Part shown: positions 30,720-41,937 of the stretch, one piece after another
How positions within the stretch are numbered: position 1 is the stretch's first letter
Layout of the letters: the number at the start of each line of letters is the position of its first letter
Source of the DNA: Tipula vernalis
Taxonomy: Eukaryota; Arthropoda; Insecta; Diptera; Tipulidae
Assembly: GCA_958295665.1 (NCBI GenBank)
Contig: OY282559.1
Span: forward strand, 128,129,605 to 128,193,604
Reading direction: 5' to 3'
Length of the DNA: 64,000 nucleotides
Notes under the pieces: model-generated
Seen by the model: the letters and a program-made list of their open reading frames with translations, nothing else
Told to the model about the DNA's origin: nothing
Database searches by the model: none
Translations under genes and position numbers: made by a program

Positions 30720-30991
30720 TTACCACGAGTGGGGGCTTCACCCAAACCACCATGTAAAAGTGCTTAAAATGATATTACAGCTTACATACATCGTTACATT
30801 TTATGCTTATTTACTATAATAAAAGTATAAGGTTTGGCAGTAAACTGATCAACACTGTAAATAGGATTGAATTTATTTTTAAAAATTACAACCAAAATGC
30901 AGTACATAACACTAATTAAAATATGTAAGTATGTGTGTTGAAAAGTACATTTAATTAATGTTACAATGTGCAGTGGCTCAATACATTACAT
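30720..30991 (-). repeat. Presumed 3' LTR of minus-strand Gypsy element
   Basis: On the minus strand a purine-rich aggtggaggaa is followed by tgtaatgtattgagccactg, a good LTR start after a polypurine tract. The same 20-mer occurs once more, at 34032-34051, next to Gag. The far LTR end is guessed from a change in composition near 30720. Confidence 0.6.
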
Positions 30992-31960
30992 TCCTCCACC
31001 TGCGGATGGAACATTATCAGATGATTGAATTCGAACTCTTTCAGATCGACGGATGTCATCAGGGTTGATTGGAGCTCTGGCCGATTTTGGTTTTCGGCCT
31101 TTTGATACAAGAGATTTTGATTGCTCCGTATGTTGCACTTCGGTTGAATCAGCTGTATTATTTGTTGATGTTAATGATGGTGTCACATCACTCGACGTTG
31201 ATGTTATATTTGAATGTGAATTAATAATATCGGGGGTATTGTAACGTAATCGCAGCTGATCGATGCGACGGCGAATGATGTTGCCATTTCCGGTTTCAAC
31301 ATGGTATGAGACTGGTCCAGTTGTCTTTGTGACAGTTGCCGGAATACATCTCCTGCAGCGTAGTTTCGGGCCAAGACTTCAAATTCAGGGGACAGTGATC
31401 TAGTGTTTCTCGTATCGTTGGTTCTTGGTAACCGATCGAAATAAGTTCCGATTCGACGGTTGAAGAGAAGCTCAGCCGGATTTTTCCACGTGCTAGTGGA
31501 TGGCGTTGCATGATGGTGATGCAAGAATATTGCCAAACGATGACGAATGTCCCCGGTCGCTTCTTTTTTCAAGTAGTCCATGGTTGAGCGTATCATTCAT
31601 TCTGCATGTCCATTTGACGAGGAGTAGAAAGAAGCGACAAACGTATGTTGAATGCCATTTCCCTTGCAGAATTTTTCGAAGACGGTTGATGTAAAGGCGG
31701 TCCTATTATCGCTTACGATTACTTCTGGAATACCATGCGTTGCAAAGATGGCACGGAGCGATTGAATAGCACACGCTGGTGACGTAGACGATACAAGTTG
31801 CACTTCTAGCCATTTGGAGTAAGAGTCTACGTGGACCCTTGACCATGTCCTTTTCCCTTCCTCCCAAAAGTGTATAGGCGCTTGGCAGTTCTCGGGCTGA
31901 GATTCTTGACATGGCGTACAAGAGCGGACGACTTTTTCGATGTCGTTGTTGATGTTCACG
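30992..31960 (-). pseudogene. Gypsy integrase, partly intact
   Basis: Minus-strand frames contain VRSCTPCQESQPE (the CC half of the HHCC zinc finger), WSRVHVDSYSKWLEVQ (first Asp region), IPEVIVSDNRTAFTS (second Asp; family members usually have DNGTAF) and SSSNGHAE (catalytic Glu). After a stop comes STMDYLKKEA, then STWKNPAELLFNRRIGT and YFDRLP, the integrase C-terminal region. The frame joins directly onto RNase H residues MRWSVSLN, so the HH half of the zinc finger and the intervening tether are deleted. Short frames to 30986 could encode the tail. Confidence 0.85.
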
Positions 31961-32560
31961 TTAAGGGAAACGCTCCATCGCATTATTCTCGGGGACAAAA
32001 TATGCGGTGTCGGTTTGTTAGGGTTGAACAAACCTAAGAGCGATTTGTGGTCGGTCACGATCGTAAATTCACGATCATAGAAGAAGTTATAGAACTTCTT
32101 GATGCCGGCGATAATTGGCAGAGCCTCTTTATCAATCTGAGCATACCGACGTTCAGTGGCAGTTGGCGTCCTAGAAAAAAACGAAATCGGACGTTCATTA
32201 TAACACATCTTGTGTGAAATGACCACACCGATGCCATATGGAGAGGCATCACAGACCAACAGTAATGGTAGCTTCTCATTGTAGGGCATGAGAACATTGT
32301 CGGTCGATAGCGCAGACTTCCGCTCGTCGAAACTCCTCTGGTGGGCAGTGGACCAAGACCATTTGGTGTTGCCGTGCAGAAGTTGATGCAGCGATAGTAG
32401 CTTTCCCTTTAACGAATCTGTGGTAAAAATTGAACAGCCGAAGAATAGCCTGGAGTTGGGATTTATCCTTCGGTGGCTGTGAATTTCGGATGGCTTATCG
32501 TTCCGAAGACAAATCCCCGTTTCATCAAGTCGTTGAAAAATCTGCGATGACAATAACATC
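31961..32560 (-). pseudogene. Gypsy RNase H domain
   Basis: The 320-codon minus frame (31597-32559) begins with RT-thumb-like sequence and contains LLLVCDASPYGIGVVISHKM, RPISFFSRTPTATERRYAQI and FTIVTDHKSLLGLFNPNKP. These carry the catalytic Asp (CDAS), Glu (DKEAL) and Asp (TDHKSL) of Ty3/Gypsy RNase H. The domain looks intact but is fused to a truncated integrase downstream. Confidence 0.88.
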
Positions 32561-33290
32561 GTCAGATTATGGAATGACTCCTGAAATTACACGAAATAAA
32601 TTTTCAATAAAATTTTGAAAAATACCTGGTGCCTTGGAGATTCCGAACTGAAGACGTTTCACTTTAAAAGCCCATAGAGTTGCTGGTAAGCTTCCGTCAA
32701 ATCCAGGTTGGAAAATATCGACCATCTTGGCATCGTAGACAACAAATGGGTAGCTGATGGAATTGGAAAGGTGTACGGCGAAAGTGCTTTATTTACGGTA
32801 GATTTATAATCTCCGCAAATCCGTACTGTTCCATCAGATTAGATTACAGGAACGATAGGTGCCGCCCACTCAGTGTACTCCACTGACTCCAAAATTCCCT
32901 GGTTTAACATCTTCTGCAGCTCCTCTTCTATTGGTTTACGAAGAACGAGAGGGATCCAATTTTAATGAAACCGGTGGACCACGAAATTCTCCTAACTCAG
33001 CTGAGAATAGGTGTTGGTATTTCTCCAATATGTTCGAAAATTTCGTTGGTCGAATTAAATGCACTCCATGGATGGAGATTCCCAATGGTCCAAACCAATC
33101 AAGACCCAAGATATTGGTTTTGTTTCCCGTAGTGACAAACAATGGCATATTGTTAATGAATCGGCCATTGTATTCGACGTCGACCTCAGTGCGACCGAGA
33201 ATTTGGATTGGATTTGAAATAATGGTATATCAAGAGCCCGAGTCGACTTCGAAATGGCAAGGCACCTTATTGATAACGACTGTTGTGTCC
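32561..33290 (-). pseudogene. Gypsy protease and RT, many stops
   Basis: The minus strand at about 33240-33255 reads CHFEVDSGS, the protease active site. Frame 32936-33148 has NILGLDWFGPLGISIHGVHL, the hydrophobic ILG-DW end of the protease, and FSNILEKYQHLFS, which begins the RT. The rest of RT down to 32560 is recognisable only in pieces through several stops, and the YXDD box could not be located. Non-functional. Confidence 0.7.
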
Positions 33291-33294
33291 GTTT

Positions 33295-33960
33295 TCACTT
33301 CGCTGGACAAGGATACCTGCTTGACAGAGTTTGTACTTCGTATGTAATATCTTTTCTTAGATGATTCTCTTTGCAGGTTTCGCATTGAACTGATGCACGC
33401 GGATGACGGTGTTGTTCGCGGCTGACCTTTGTGGGCTGGACACGATTGGAGTTGGATGGTTGGTGTGAGTGCTGAACAATCTTTACTTGACCGAACTGTT
33501 GATGGGCGTCGGTAATCGCTTTGGGATCCTGAATGGCAGCCTCGGCGGCAACGGCATTATCACAAACTTTCTCTAAGGACAAAGTCTTTTCAGCTAAAAA
33601 TTGTTGTTGCAAGTCTGAATTTGTAGAAAGCGCACACTATTCGATCACGGAGCATACGTACAAGGCTTTCGGTTGGAAAATTGCATTCCTTGGCTAATCG
33701 TCGGAGCTCGGCGATATAATTTACGACCTCCTCCTCAGGTATTTGCTCTCGTTTAAAGAATTTAAACGAGGCCGCGATTTCCGATGGTGTAGAACAAAAA
33801 TGGTCCGTGAGACGTTTAATAATGTCTTTATACACCATTCCACTAACCTTTTGGGGAGCTATGAAGGATTCCAAAAGCTCAAATGTATTTCCTCCACTTA
33901 GCATCAGGAAAATCGCTCGCTTTTTTGTAGCGTTCACAATCTCATTCGCCTCGAAAAATA
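33295..33960 (-). pseudogene. Gypsy Gag with partial zinc knuckle
   Basis: Two overlapping minus frames (33590-33937, 33295-33612) form a capsid of Gypsy type: TFELLESFIAPQKVSGMVYK, SEIAASFKFFKREQIPEEEV, NYIAELRRLAKECNFP and MLRDRIVCAF, followed by FLAEKTLSLEKVCDNAVAAE. QCETCKENHLRK is the remaining zinc-knuckle-like motif. The frames are joined by a one-base shift near 33600. The Gag N-terminus runs up to near 34030, where an LTR-start 20-mer abuts it, so the 5' LTR and leader are mostly deleted. Confidence 0.8.
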
Positions 33961-34031
33961 GTTCGAAACGTCGGCAATAACCTTGCCAGCTGGATCCTTA
34001 CCGCACTTCAAATGGTTCCATCGTATACGTA

Positions 34032-34051
34032 CAGTGGCTCAATACATTACA
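34032..34051 (-). repeat. Stub of the 5' LTR start of the Gypsy element
   Basis: On the minus strand tgtaatgtattgagccactg is identical to the first 20 bases of the presumed 3' LTR (30972-30991). Gag-region sequence starts right after it, so only the LTR edge is kept. Confidence 0.6.
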
Positions 34052-36282
34052 AAAAGTTTTTTTAATGTTTTCGGTTATATACTGCCCATCAATCTCTATA
34101 TGTTTACTCAAGAACATGAAATATTCAATTAGTCTCTATGCTAGTTGAAGTGTTGGCCTACAATATATATAACAAAGCCAATTGGTCAGTTAACAGAATT
34201 AGACCAATAGCGCAAAATAATATGTCTCTGAGCAAAATAATGCATCTTGTTGACGGAGCACTCTTACTCCACTTATTTCACAATCCGGTCATCCCCATGT
34301 TTCACAGATTATTTGACCGCATCAAGCGAGCGAATTGGCGAAATAAAATGATCAAAGAGGTCTGTCGGATCTAAGAAAACTAACTAATTTGCATATTTTC
34401 AATAATGTGATAATTATGGTTGAAAATAGTCCATCGCATGTTAATTATTTAATTAAGACTTAATAGAAAGGATTTAAAAATAAATATTAAATTACTCATT
34501 TAAATTTTAATCTACTTGTCGTTAAACATCCTAATTGGAAGATCTTCGTGCCAAGATAATCGTTTACTATATTTTAACTATTAACTGTTTCGATTATTGT
34601 ATGATTACAAAAAAAAAGTTCATTAAAATGATAACCTCAAAACCAACTAGCACAAAACAGAAATGTAATTAAAAGTTAATTCTTATGTTTACCGTTTAAT
34701 CTTCCGCTCAGAATTTTTTTTTTTTATACCTTCTCTTAGTTAATGTATGGCTTATACGTTTGTATATGTGTGTTTGTGTTATTACAAAACCCTTAAATTA
34801 AAATAATTACCATATTTAACCCTTTTAAAATGAATTTAAATAAAATAATTATTATTATTGGATAATAAAATTTATAACATCATCGTTTAGTGTGTCGTAT
34901 ACCTGGATATTATATATGTATGTATGTATGAATATGGAATATATGTAAAATATTCCAAAGGATTTAACTGAGGAAAAAAAAGGATGGTGACTCTGTGAAA
35001 ACAAAAAAATGAATTAAATTAAAAAGTTCATAAAGTGTATTGAATTTTGTTTAATATAAATGAAAGAAATCGATCGGCGGCAACAAAACAATTTCCACCT
35101 ACATCAAATCTTAAAGGACCCAGCAACCCTCATTCCATTTCTAATTTGAATACACACAGGTACACGAATAAACAAAAAATAATAAAACAAATTAGATTAT
35201 TAAAAAAAAGCGACAGATTAATAATAAAATCCTTTGGGTACCTCAATCCGAATATACCTACAAAAAAATAAAATCGGTAAAAGCTTCATTATAAAAAATA
35301 AAATAAAAAGCTCATTTAATTTTTATTTGACCCAAAAAGTTAAATCGAAAAACATAAATTTGCTCACAAAAACACAAAATAAAAAATATTTTTGGTACAA
35401 CACATATCACGGTACAAATATACGAACGCAATACACACACAATCATTGGATCAAACACAAAACACAACAAAAAAAAAAAATTAGTTTTTTATTTTATAAT
35501 ATTAAGAAATAAAAAGCTTTTTTTCTAATAATAATAACAAAATAACTACATACCGACAAACTAAATTCGAAAGATGAAAATATACAACAAAAAAATAAAT
35601 AAAAGGAAAAAGTTTTTTAATTGTAAATATAAATTGAGCTTTTGTTTTTGTGCCTGGGCAATTTTGCTGTGGTCAGGTAGCTTTACCTCTTTATCATCTG
35701 AAAAATTGAAAAATCATAAATGTATTGAAATATAACGTTTGTGTATGTACGTAAATAAACTAAACAATTGCCTTTTTTTATAATAATTAATACCAACTAT
35801 AATAATAAATACACAACAAATTGCTTTCGTATAGTAACTTTAGTAACATGAATCTTGAAGGTGAATAGATATTCTACGGTTTGGCTACAAAATGGCAGAC
35901 GGAAAGTTAATCAAACTGAAGTATAGGATACTGAAGTCCGTATTATTGAAATGGGTGACGAAGAAAAGTTGGACACTACTTTAGAGGATAAATATTACAA
36001 TATTTTTTGCAGGACTACACGCTGGATTTTCTTTTGTATTTTTTGAAAAGTGAAAAATCTTTCAATCTCAAATCACATACTAGCATATTACTTCAGTTTG
36101 GGCCGTGCTGAACATGGGTGTCGGGTGTCAGCTGTCCCACTGTAGATACACTTAAGTCCAACAATGTATGATATACTTCATTACTCTTAACTCTTAAGAT
36201 GGATTACAAAGTAGCTATGACATATTAGAAACTGACTCAGAAATAAATGTAATGTTTCCTCTAGTCTTCGGATTCAGCAGAT
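34052..36282. other. AT-rich DNA, nothing recognised
   Basis: Poly-A/T and GTAT simple runs (near 34915-34930). The frames at 34138-34374, 35047-35271 and 35234-35512 are lysine/asparagine/isoleucine-rich or lack known motifs. No transposon ends were found until 36283. Confidence 0.5.
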
Positions 36283-37343
36283 ACTGTTAAAGTTAGCCGA
36301 AAGTTGCCAGTCAAAAGTGAAAACTCGATAATGCAGATTGCGTTAGCCCAATCGAAAGTAAAGAAATGGTAATGCAGATTGTACAGTCCCAACCGAAAGT
36401 ATAAAAGTCGATAATGCATATTATGTTATTAACATTCCAGCAGAAAATATAAAATTTAGTAGTTATCAGCCGAAAGTAAATAGGATACATGGATTTAAAA
36501 AATTTCGTTAATAGTCTTACGTGGAAAACTTTGTTTAACCTAGTCGTGGAAAATATCGGAAAATCAGAAGAATCCACAAAATTGGAATAAAATCAGAATC
36601 TTGAGTGTATATCTGAAGTTGAATCGTGTTTATACGATTTGTCAATAGCCATCGAAGGAAAAGATTCTGTTTAAGTTTCCCGTGGGAAATATCGGAAAGT
36701 GTAATGTCTAGAGATGGATTGCATTGATGTGACTTGTCAATAGCTATCGCATAGCTATGAAATGGCAGTAAATTCGATTTTCCCAAAAATTGTTAGAAAG
36801 TTTGTATTTACAAAATCAGTCTCTATTAATTTGAACTGAATTTTTTCCTGCGATAGCTATTGACAAGTCACATGAATTCAACCTATCTCCAGATATAACA
36901 CACTAGAGGCTGATTTTATTCATCCATTTCTTAATTTAGGCTGGAAAATTTTGAATTTTCCGAGATTTCCCACGGGAAACTTAAACTGGAATTTTTTCTT
37001 GCGATAGTTATTGACAAGTCACATCAATGCAATCTATCTCCAGACATAATAATCTAGAGGCTGATTTTATTCATCCATTTCTCACTTTCGGTTGGAAAAT
37101 TTCTTGAATTTTCCATGGGAAACTTGGACGGAATTTTTTTTTGCGAAACCACATCAATGCAATCCACCTCCAGACATAACACTGTAGAGGTTGATTTTAT
37201 TCATCCATTTCTTAGTTTCGGCTGGACACTTTTTTGAATTTTCCATTGAACTAAATTTTTTTCCTGCGATAGCTATTGACAAGTCACAACAGCAAAGTAT
37301 ATCTCCAGACATAACACTCTAGAGGCTGATTTTATACAAATTT
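36283..37343. mobile_element. Foldback-family element, truncated on the right
   Basis: Begins actgttaaagttagccga, as the large element does. About 330 bp of terminal arm follows with repeated (c)agccgaaagt and gataatgcagatt, then tandem units (36590-36810) in forward orientation, a turn-round at about 36825, and inverted units (cctgcgatagctattgac, ctccagacataacac) to 37343. There the unit breaks off at tgattttatacaaatttt and Gypsy sequence begins. The right terminal arm is missing. Having the full left arm, it shows what the arm of the 10.3-kb copy should look like. Confidence 0.87.
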
Positions 37344-38540
37344 TACGGTCACGGCCCTCCTGCTACCTCATCCGACCCGGATGAGTCTAAATTTTCATCT
37401 TCGTGATCGTTATCATCGTCCGATATACCATCATAGTAAAGTTTAATGAATTCGGCTGTGTTAGACATTAGAATAGGACCGTACGAACTTCCAATTTTTC
37501 ATACATCGTAGCGGTCTTTGTCCTTTACTTTCACGACCTCATATGGACCTAAATACTTCTACTGGATTTTAGAGCCATTACCAAATTGTGTCCATTTAAT
37601 TGCAACAGCATCTCTTACCTTGTATATATGTATGCCTGCTTTCGTCGTCTCTCATAATGTTTTCTATTCTCATCTTGCACCTTGATTATATTCTGCTTGG
37701 CTTCGTCACGTAGATGTTGTCGCTCTTCATTAAATAATAAGGCTTCTTCTTGTTCGATGATTTCTTCCAGGTATATATTCTCTGGACATCTCGTCTTGAC
37801 TCCCATTAACAGCTGGAATGGACTCATCGCTTCGCTTCGATGAAATGAATTATTCAGGTACCTCTGTAGTTCATCAACATTTGTATACCAGTTTGATTCG
37901 TCATTTAAGGCAAGTTTTGCCAGGACTGGAATGATCAAGCGATTAATCCGCTATACTTGTCCGTTTCCCGTTGGCGCGCCTGTGGTGATGGTTGAATGCA
38001 AAATATTTTTGATTCGGCAATATCCTGTAAATTCCCCCGATGTAAACGCCGTTAAGGACTACCGAACACAGCCTTCTGCCTCTAGCTTTTGCAGAGTCTC
38101 CTTCGTAGTAACGGATTTCGTAGGGTACAGCCAAATTAATTTGGAAAATCCATCAATCACACACTTAGCATGGATTTAGGATTTAGCAAGCCATCTCTTT
38201 TACCCGCCTTTCTCTCTGCCACTATACAACTGATGCAATTCTTTATTGCCTTCTGAACTTTCGACGACAAATTAGGAATGAAGTATTCACTTTGATTCAA
38301 TTCAGGGGTCTTTCTCACAGCGAAATGTCCTTGTTCGTGGTACGCTACTATGACTTCTCTTTCCATGGCCCGCGGTACGACCAATGACAGGCTCCCTTGG
38401 ACCATCTTGAATAGGAGAACATGATTAATTACATAATCATCAAACTCACTTGACTTTAGCAGCTCGAATATGGGTTTCAAAGTATCATCTTCTCGTTGAG
38501 CCGCTCTGATTCTAGTAATTAAGTTGCTTTGGATTGTCAA
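37344..38540 (-). pseudogene. mdg3-like Gypsy integrase and C-terminal tail
   Basis: On the minus strand, frame 38157-38540 has EVIVAYHEQGHFAVRKTPEL and IKNCISCIVAERKAGK (the HHCC zinc finger). Broken core sequence follows: VIDGFSKLIWLYPTKSV, then a gap in which the second Asp and Glu motifs are only traceable with frameshifts. Frame 37615-37938 (NSFHRSEAMSPFQLLMGVKT, then ENRKHYERRRKQA) is the integrase C-terminal part. The tail continues in another frame with KWTQFGNGSKIQ, YLGPYEVVKVKDKDRYDV, an acidic DENLDSSGSGDEVAGGP and a purine tract, where the Foldback element abuts. The acidic tail and GPYEV motif fit the mdg3/micropia lineage. Confidence 0.8.
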
Positions 38541-39250
38541 AAATATAGGCTTTCGACTTAATGCATTGACACGTCAACTCCCTCTTTTCTGTAGTGGCCT
38601 TAAAAGCAGCACAATCAGTTGCGATTGTAAATGTTAACCCTAGTAAATAAACGATGATCGCCAACATCTCCAACTCGTAACTTGAATAGTTTTCCTCTGC
38701 CTTCGTCGTGTTTTTACTATAGTAGAAGACGGGGTGAAAGCTGTTGTCTTCATCTGATCTTTGTAGTAAAATTGCACCGATTTCGATCTTGCAAGCGTCC
38801 GTATGAAGTTCGGTATCAGCTGCCATCGCATAGATTTTCAAAACAGGATCATCGATCAGCTTATTTTTCAATTGTATGAATGCATATTCCTTCTTGTCAG
38901 AGAATCTGAAATCATTTCTCTTTCTCAGCATGTATATTTAACGGTTTGGCGATAATAGCGTAGCCCTCCACGAATTTTCGGAATCAGCTCGTTAATCCCA
39001 GAAAGCTTTGCAAATCCTTAATATTCCTCGGTCTTGGAAATTTTCTTATCGCCTCCCTTTTTCTCGGTGATGGTTTAATAGTGCCTTTTCCAACCTCGTA
39101 CCCCAAGTATTCAATAGTTGCGTGAAGTAACTGGCACTTGCTTCATTTAATCTGTAAGCCATTTTCTTCGGCCACCTTGAGAACCTCTTGTAATCATTCT
39201 ATTCCTTCCTCTGGGGTGCTAACATGTATTACTATATCGTCCATATAAAC
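38541..39250 (-). pseudogene. mdg3-like Gypsy RT end and RNase H
   Basis: Frame 38512-38931 reads FSDKKEYAFIQLKNKLID, ELHTDACKIEIGAILLQR, NSFHPVFYYSKNTTKAEENY, ELEMLAIIVYL and FTIATDCAAFKATTEKREL. This is RNase H with catalytic Asp (TDA), Glu (YELEML) and Asp (TDCAAF). The wording HPVFYYS..TT-AE--Y is typical of mdg3/micropia-group elements. The block upstream to 39250 (VYMDDIVIHVSTPEEGIE) is the YMDD box of RT, read after a stop. The C-terminal part has an in-frame deletion. Confidence 0.82.
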
Positions 39251-39256
39251 ACAAAC

Positions 39257-39784
39257 TTATTTTCGAATACACAGTGGAGCAATATTCTTGTTTATATATC
39301 GTTGGAATACTGCTAGAGAATTACAGAGCCCGAATGGAGCCCGTAGGAACTCGCACAAACCAACGAGTGTTACAAACGCGGTGTATTTAATTGATTCCGG
39401 AGCTACTCGGACATGGAAAAATCCATTTCGTAAATTTAAAGTAGAAAAAAACTTAGCGCCTTGAAGCTGGTCAATTTGATCGTCGATGCATGGCAGCGGG
39501 TATCGATCTTTAACTACCACCTGATTGTGACGTCGATAACCAACGCAAAGTCTTTTTGTACCATCCTTCTTGTTGCATAATACAATCGGACTAGCGACAT
39601 CTGATTTACTTAGCCGAACGATATTTTCCTGAATCCACTCATCGTTTTGGTTCCTAACTAAATTTAACTCCAATGGTGAAAGTCGACGACAGTTTAGTGC
39701 TATTGGTGTCTTCTGAGTTAACACAATCTTCATTACTACATCATCAGATGGTTGAATAGCTTTAGGGCTATAATTTATAACCAT
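39257..39784 (-). pseudogene. mdg3-like Gypsy reverse transcriptase, N-terminal part
   Basis: The 175-codon minus frame contains the RT entry (IQENIVRLSKSDVASPIVLC, NKKDGTKRLCVGYRRHNQVV, KDRYPLPCIDDQIDQLQGAK), motif A as FFSTLNLRNGFFHVRVAPES (Asp of STLDL replaced by Asn), and FLRAPFGLCNSLAVFQRYIN. Downstream, across a stop, is YMDD. The D-to-N change at the first catalytic Asp alone would inactivate it. Confidence 0.85.
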
Positions 39785-39798
39785 ATTGTTGATCGTCT

Positions 39799-40140
39799 TT
39801 ACATACTTATCTGCACAACTCCAACATTTAGTGATAAGTCAAGAATAAATTTTCTCATCAAAATACTTGCCGGAGTTAAAATCGTAATTGTTTGGCATAT
39901 TAACTCCTTGCCTAAAATAATGTCCACTGGCAGTAGATCATCAATAATATGAAATATTGTGCAATACACATCGCCATCAATCAGAACACTAGTAGAAAAG
40001 CATCCTAAAGTTTTTAAATTTCTTGAACCGGTTCCACTGAACGTTGTTATGTGATTTTCAAAATCTAGGACACCAAGCATAGAATATTTTTAATGCGTCA
40101 TAAAGTTCAAGTCCGATCCATTGTCCACCATGGCATACAA
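39799..40140 (-). pseudogene. mdg3-like Gypsy protease
   Basis: The minus strand at about 40137-40110 reads LYAMVDNGSDLNF, the aspartic protease active site with DNGS in place of the usual DTGS/DSGS. Frame 39799-40080 continues with TFSGTGSRNLKTLGCFSTSV and LLPVDIILGKELI, the flap and the hydrophobic I-LG end. A stop separates the two. Confidence 0.75.
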
Positions 40141-40251
40141 AGTTTGGTTGCAAATTTTAATCTCCTTCAGGTCTCTTGTAATGGATACCATGTTGTTTTC
40201 ATTGATTGCCGCGCAAATGTTTTTTTTTTCTCGGCCACTTCCTTTGTACAA

Positions 40252-40362
40252 CTTTGCGCAATATGACCAAAATTACCACATTTGTAGCATCGCGGTCCGT
40301 TTGCTTTGTTCCTGCATTGAGTCCCTCGATGCCCTACACCACCACAATTAAAGCATCTTGTA
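40252..40362 (-). pseudogene. Gag nucleocapsid, two CCHC zinc knuckles
   Basis: The minus strand gives CFNCGGVGHRGTQC and CYKCGNFGHIAQSC, two complete C-X2-C-X4-H-X4-C knuckles 10 residues apart, the RNA-binding end of retroelement Gag. They lie in a different frame from the upstream capsid fragment (40365-40607). Confidence 0.9.
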
Positions 40363-41240
40363 ATTCAACATTCACTTGATGACATTTTCCAAAATTCATG
40401 TTTTGGCTTAGTCGCACCTTCAACAGTCAACTCTCTCTCCTTCATGTCAGCATACAAATCCAGCTTCTGTTTAAAATCGATCATGTCTCTAGCAACAAGC
40501 AAAATATTTTTATTTGCCATGACGTCATTGATACCAGAAATGCAATAGTCGATTATTGACGCATCATCGATGTTTGCAGCAAGTGCGATTTCTTGCAATG
40601 TTAGCAAGTAACTATGTTAAGTTTCTTTTGGTAATTTTTCTGTTCGCAAAAGTAGTGCCAGGTTGTCCTACGTACCGACATCTTTTGTTGTACGCAAGCT
40701 TTGTTTCGCTGTACCATTCAATAATTTTTTAGCATACATAACTTTTTGCGCATCGTTCCACCCAACACGAACAGAAGCTTCATTTACGTCCTTGATCCAT
40801 TTTACGATCGCATATATCATCATCTCCACTGAATGAATTCAGAGAACCTTCTATATCACTGAATGGAAATACTGATCCACTGTTCATCGTTTCAGGATTG
40901 TTTATATTCCCTGGCACTAGAGGAACTCATCGAAGAAGTTCATTTTCGTGTCTCAAAAGTTCAACTTCCTTGTTTTTTAGTTCTACGAGTAGCTCCTTTT
41001 CAATCAACTCATCCTTTTGATTTTTAGCTTGTTCATGACTTTGGTTGTTGTTCACTGCTATAGGGTTCTGCATTGTAGAGTTATTCCGATTTAAGAAAAT
41101 TTCATTGTCTAAGCGGAGTCGAAATTGTTCGATCATACCACGATAAAAATCACCGCCTTCTAAACCACTATTTTGTCTTAAACAGTCGTTTGAAGCACTG
41201 TTATCTTTTCTTTTGTTTTTATTTTTACCCATTTTTGATG
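40363..41240 (-). pseudogene. mdg3-like Gypsy Gag, N-terminal and capsid parts
   Basis: Frame 40927-41232 starts MGKNKNKRKDNSASNDCL and ends with a charged helix (ELIEKELLVELKNKEVELLR); 40365-40607 gives EIALAANIDDASIIDYCISG, INDVMANKNILLVARDMIDF and KQKLDLYADMKEREL, just before the zinc knuckles. Both fit the Gag of an mdg3-type element. The middle (40610-40925) is decayed. The ATG at 41232 is a plausible natural start, lying some 490 bp inside the LTR edge. Confidence 0.7.
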
Positions 41241-41726
41241 TTCACTATTTGCGGTACGCGACACTTAATTATTCAAAAATACCATATCACAGTTGAAAGT
41301 CGATGCAAAATAGCACAGAAATACCGTTTTCTTCAGGATTAATGCTGGACTAGAACAAAACTGTATCAACACTTTCGATTAATGAGTTGATCAATAAAAA
41401 TACTACGGAAGCACAACAAGGTTAAACAATTATTTAGTTGTCACCTAAATTTTTTTACAATTTAATATTTTTTTTTATGTTTAAACCTGTAAGATCACTG
41501 TATGAAATGTTCACCACAATTATACACCTTAACTTTTCGAGAAAATAATTATTTTTTAAAATACGATTTGCATAACGCCGTAACAAATACAATCCCATAT
41601 CGATTTTACCGCTCTTCTACAGAATTATCGCGAACGTACGCCTTACGATTCGCCAACTCCCGCCTTAAATATTTATGAAAACACCTTGAACACAAACTTT
41701 GCAGTTATCCCGGTTGAGCCCCAATT
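41241..41726 (-). other. Leader and primer binding site of the mdg3-like element
   Basis: Untranslated leader on the minus strand. Directly inside the LTR edge (minus strand, about 41724-41705) is ttggggctcaaccgggata, a TGG-starting match expected for a tRNA primer site. Which tRNA is not determined here. Confidence 0.6.
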
Positions 41727-41937
41727 GTAGGATTTTATTTTATTATTTTAATAAGCAACAAATATAATTTATTTTATTATAATTTGGTTTTGTATTTCAC
41801 GACTGATTATCTTCTTGTGTGTTCAATATTGCAATCGGCTTTTAATTTATATGATCTAAATGACCAATACTAAAGTATAGAGTAATAAACAGGTTTAAAT
41901 ACCTTATAATAAAATATTTGGTTTGACTATTTTACAG
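41727..41937 (-). repeat. 5' LTR of the mdg3-like element (about 211 bp)
   Basis: On the plus strand it runs tgtaggattttatttt ... gactattttaca, i.e. TG...CA ends, with the primer site next to its inner edge. The 3' LTR is missing (the Foldback element abuts the end of pol), so the outer boundary rests on the TG/CA rule only. Confidence 0.55.

Noticed and set aside
31053..33347. Plus-strand frames across the Gypsy pol region
   Set aside because: The minus strand encodes clear protease, RNase H and integrase motifs; the plus frames are shadows.
34138..34374. 78-codon frame next to the Gypsy element
   Set aside because: Balanced composition but no recognisable motif; too short to call a gene without other evidence.
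35047..35512. Two Lys/Asn-rich plus frames that overlap
   Set aside because: Low-complexity AT-rich translation in a stretch of A runs.
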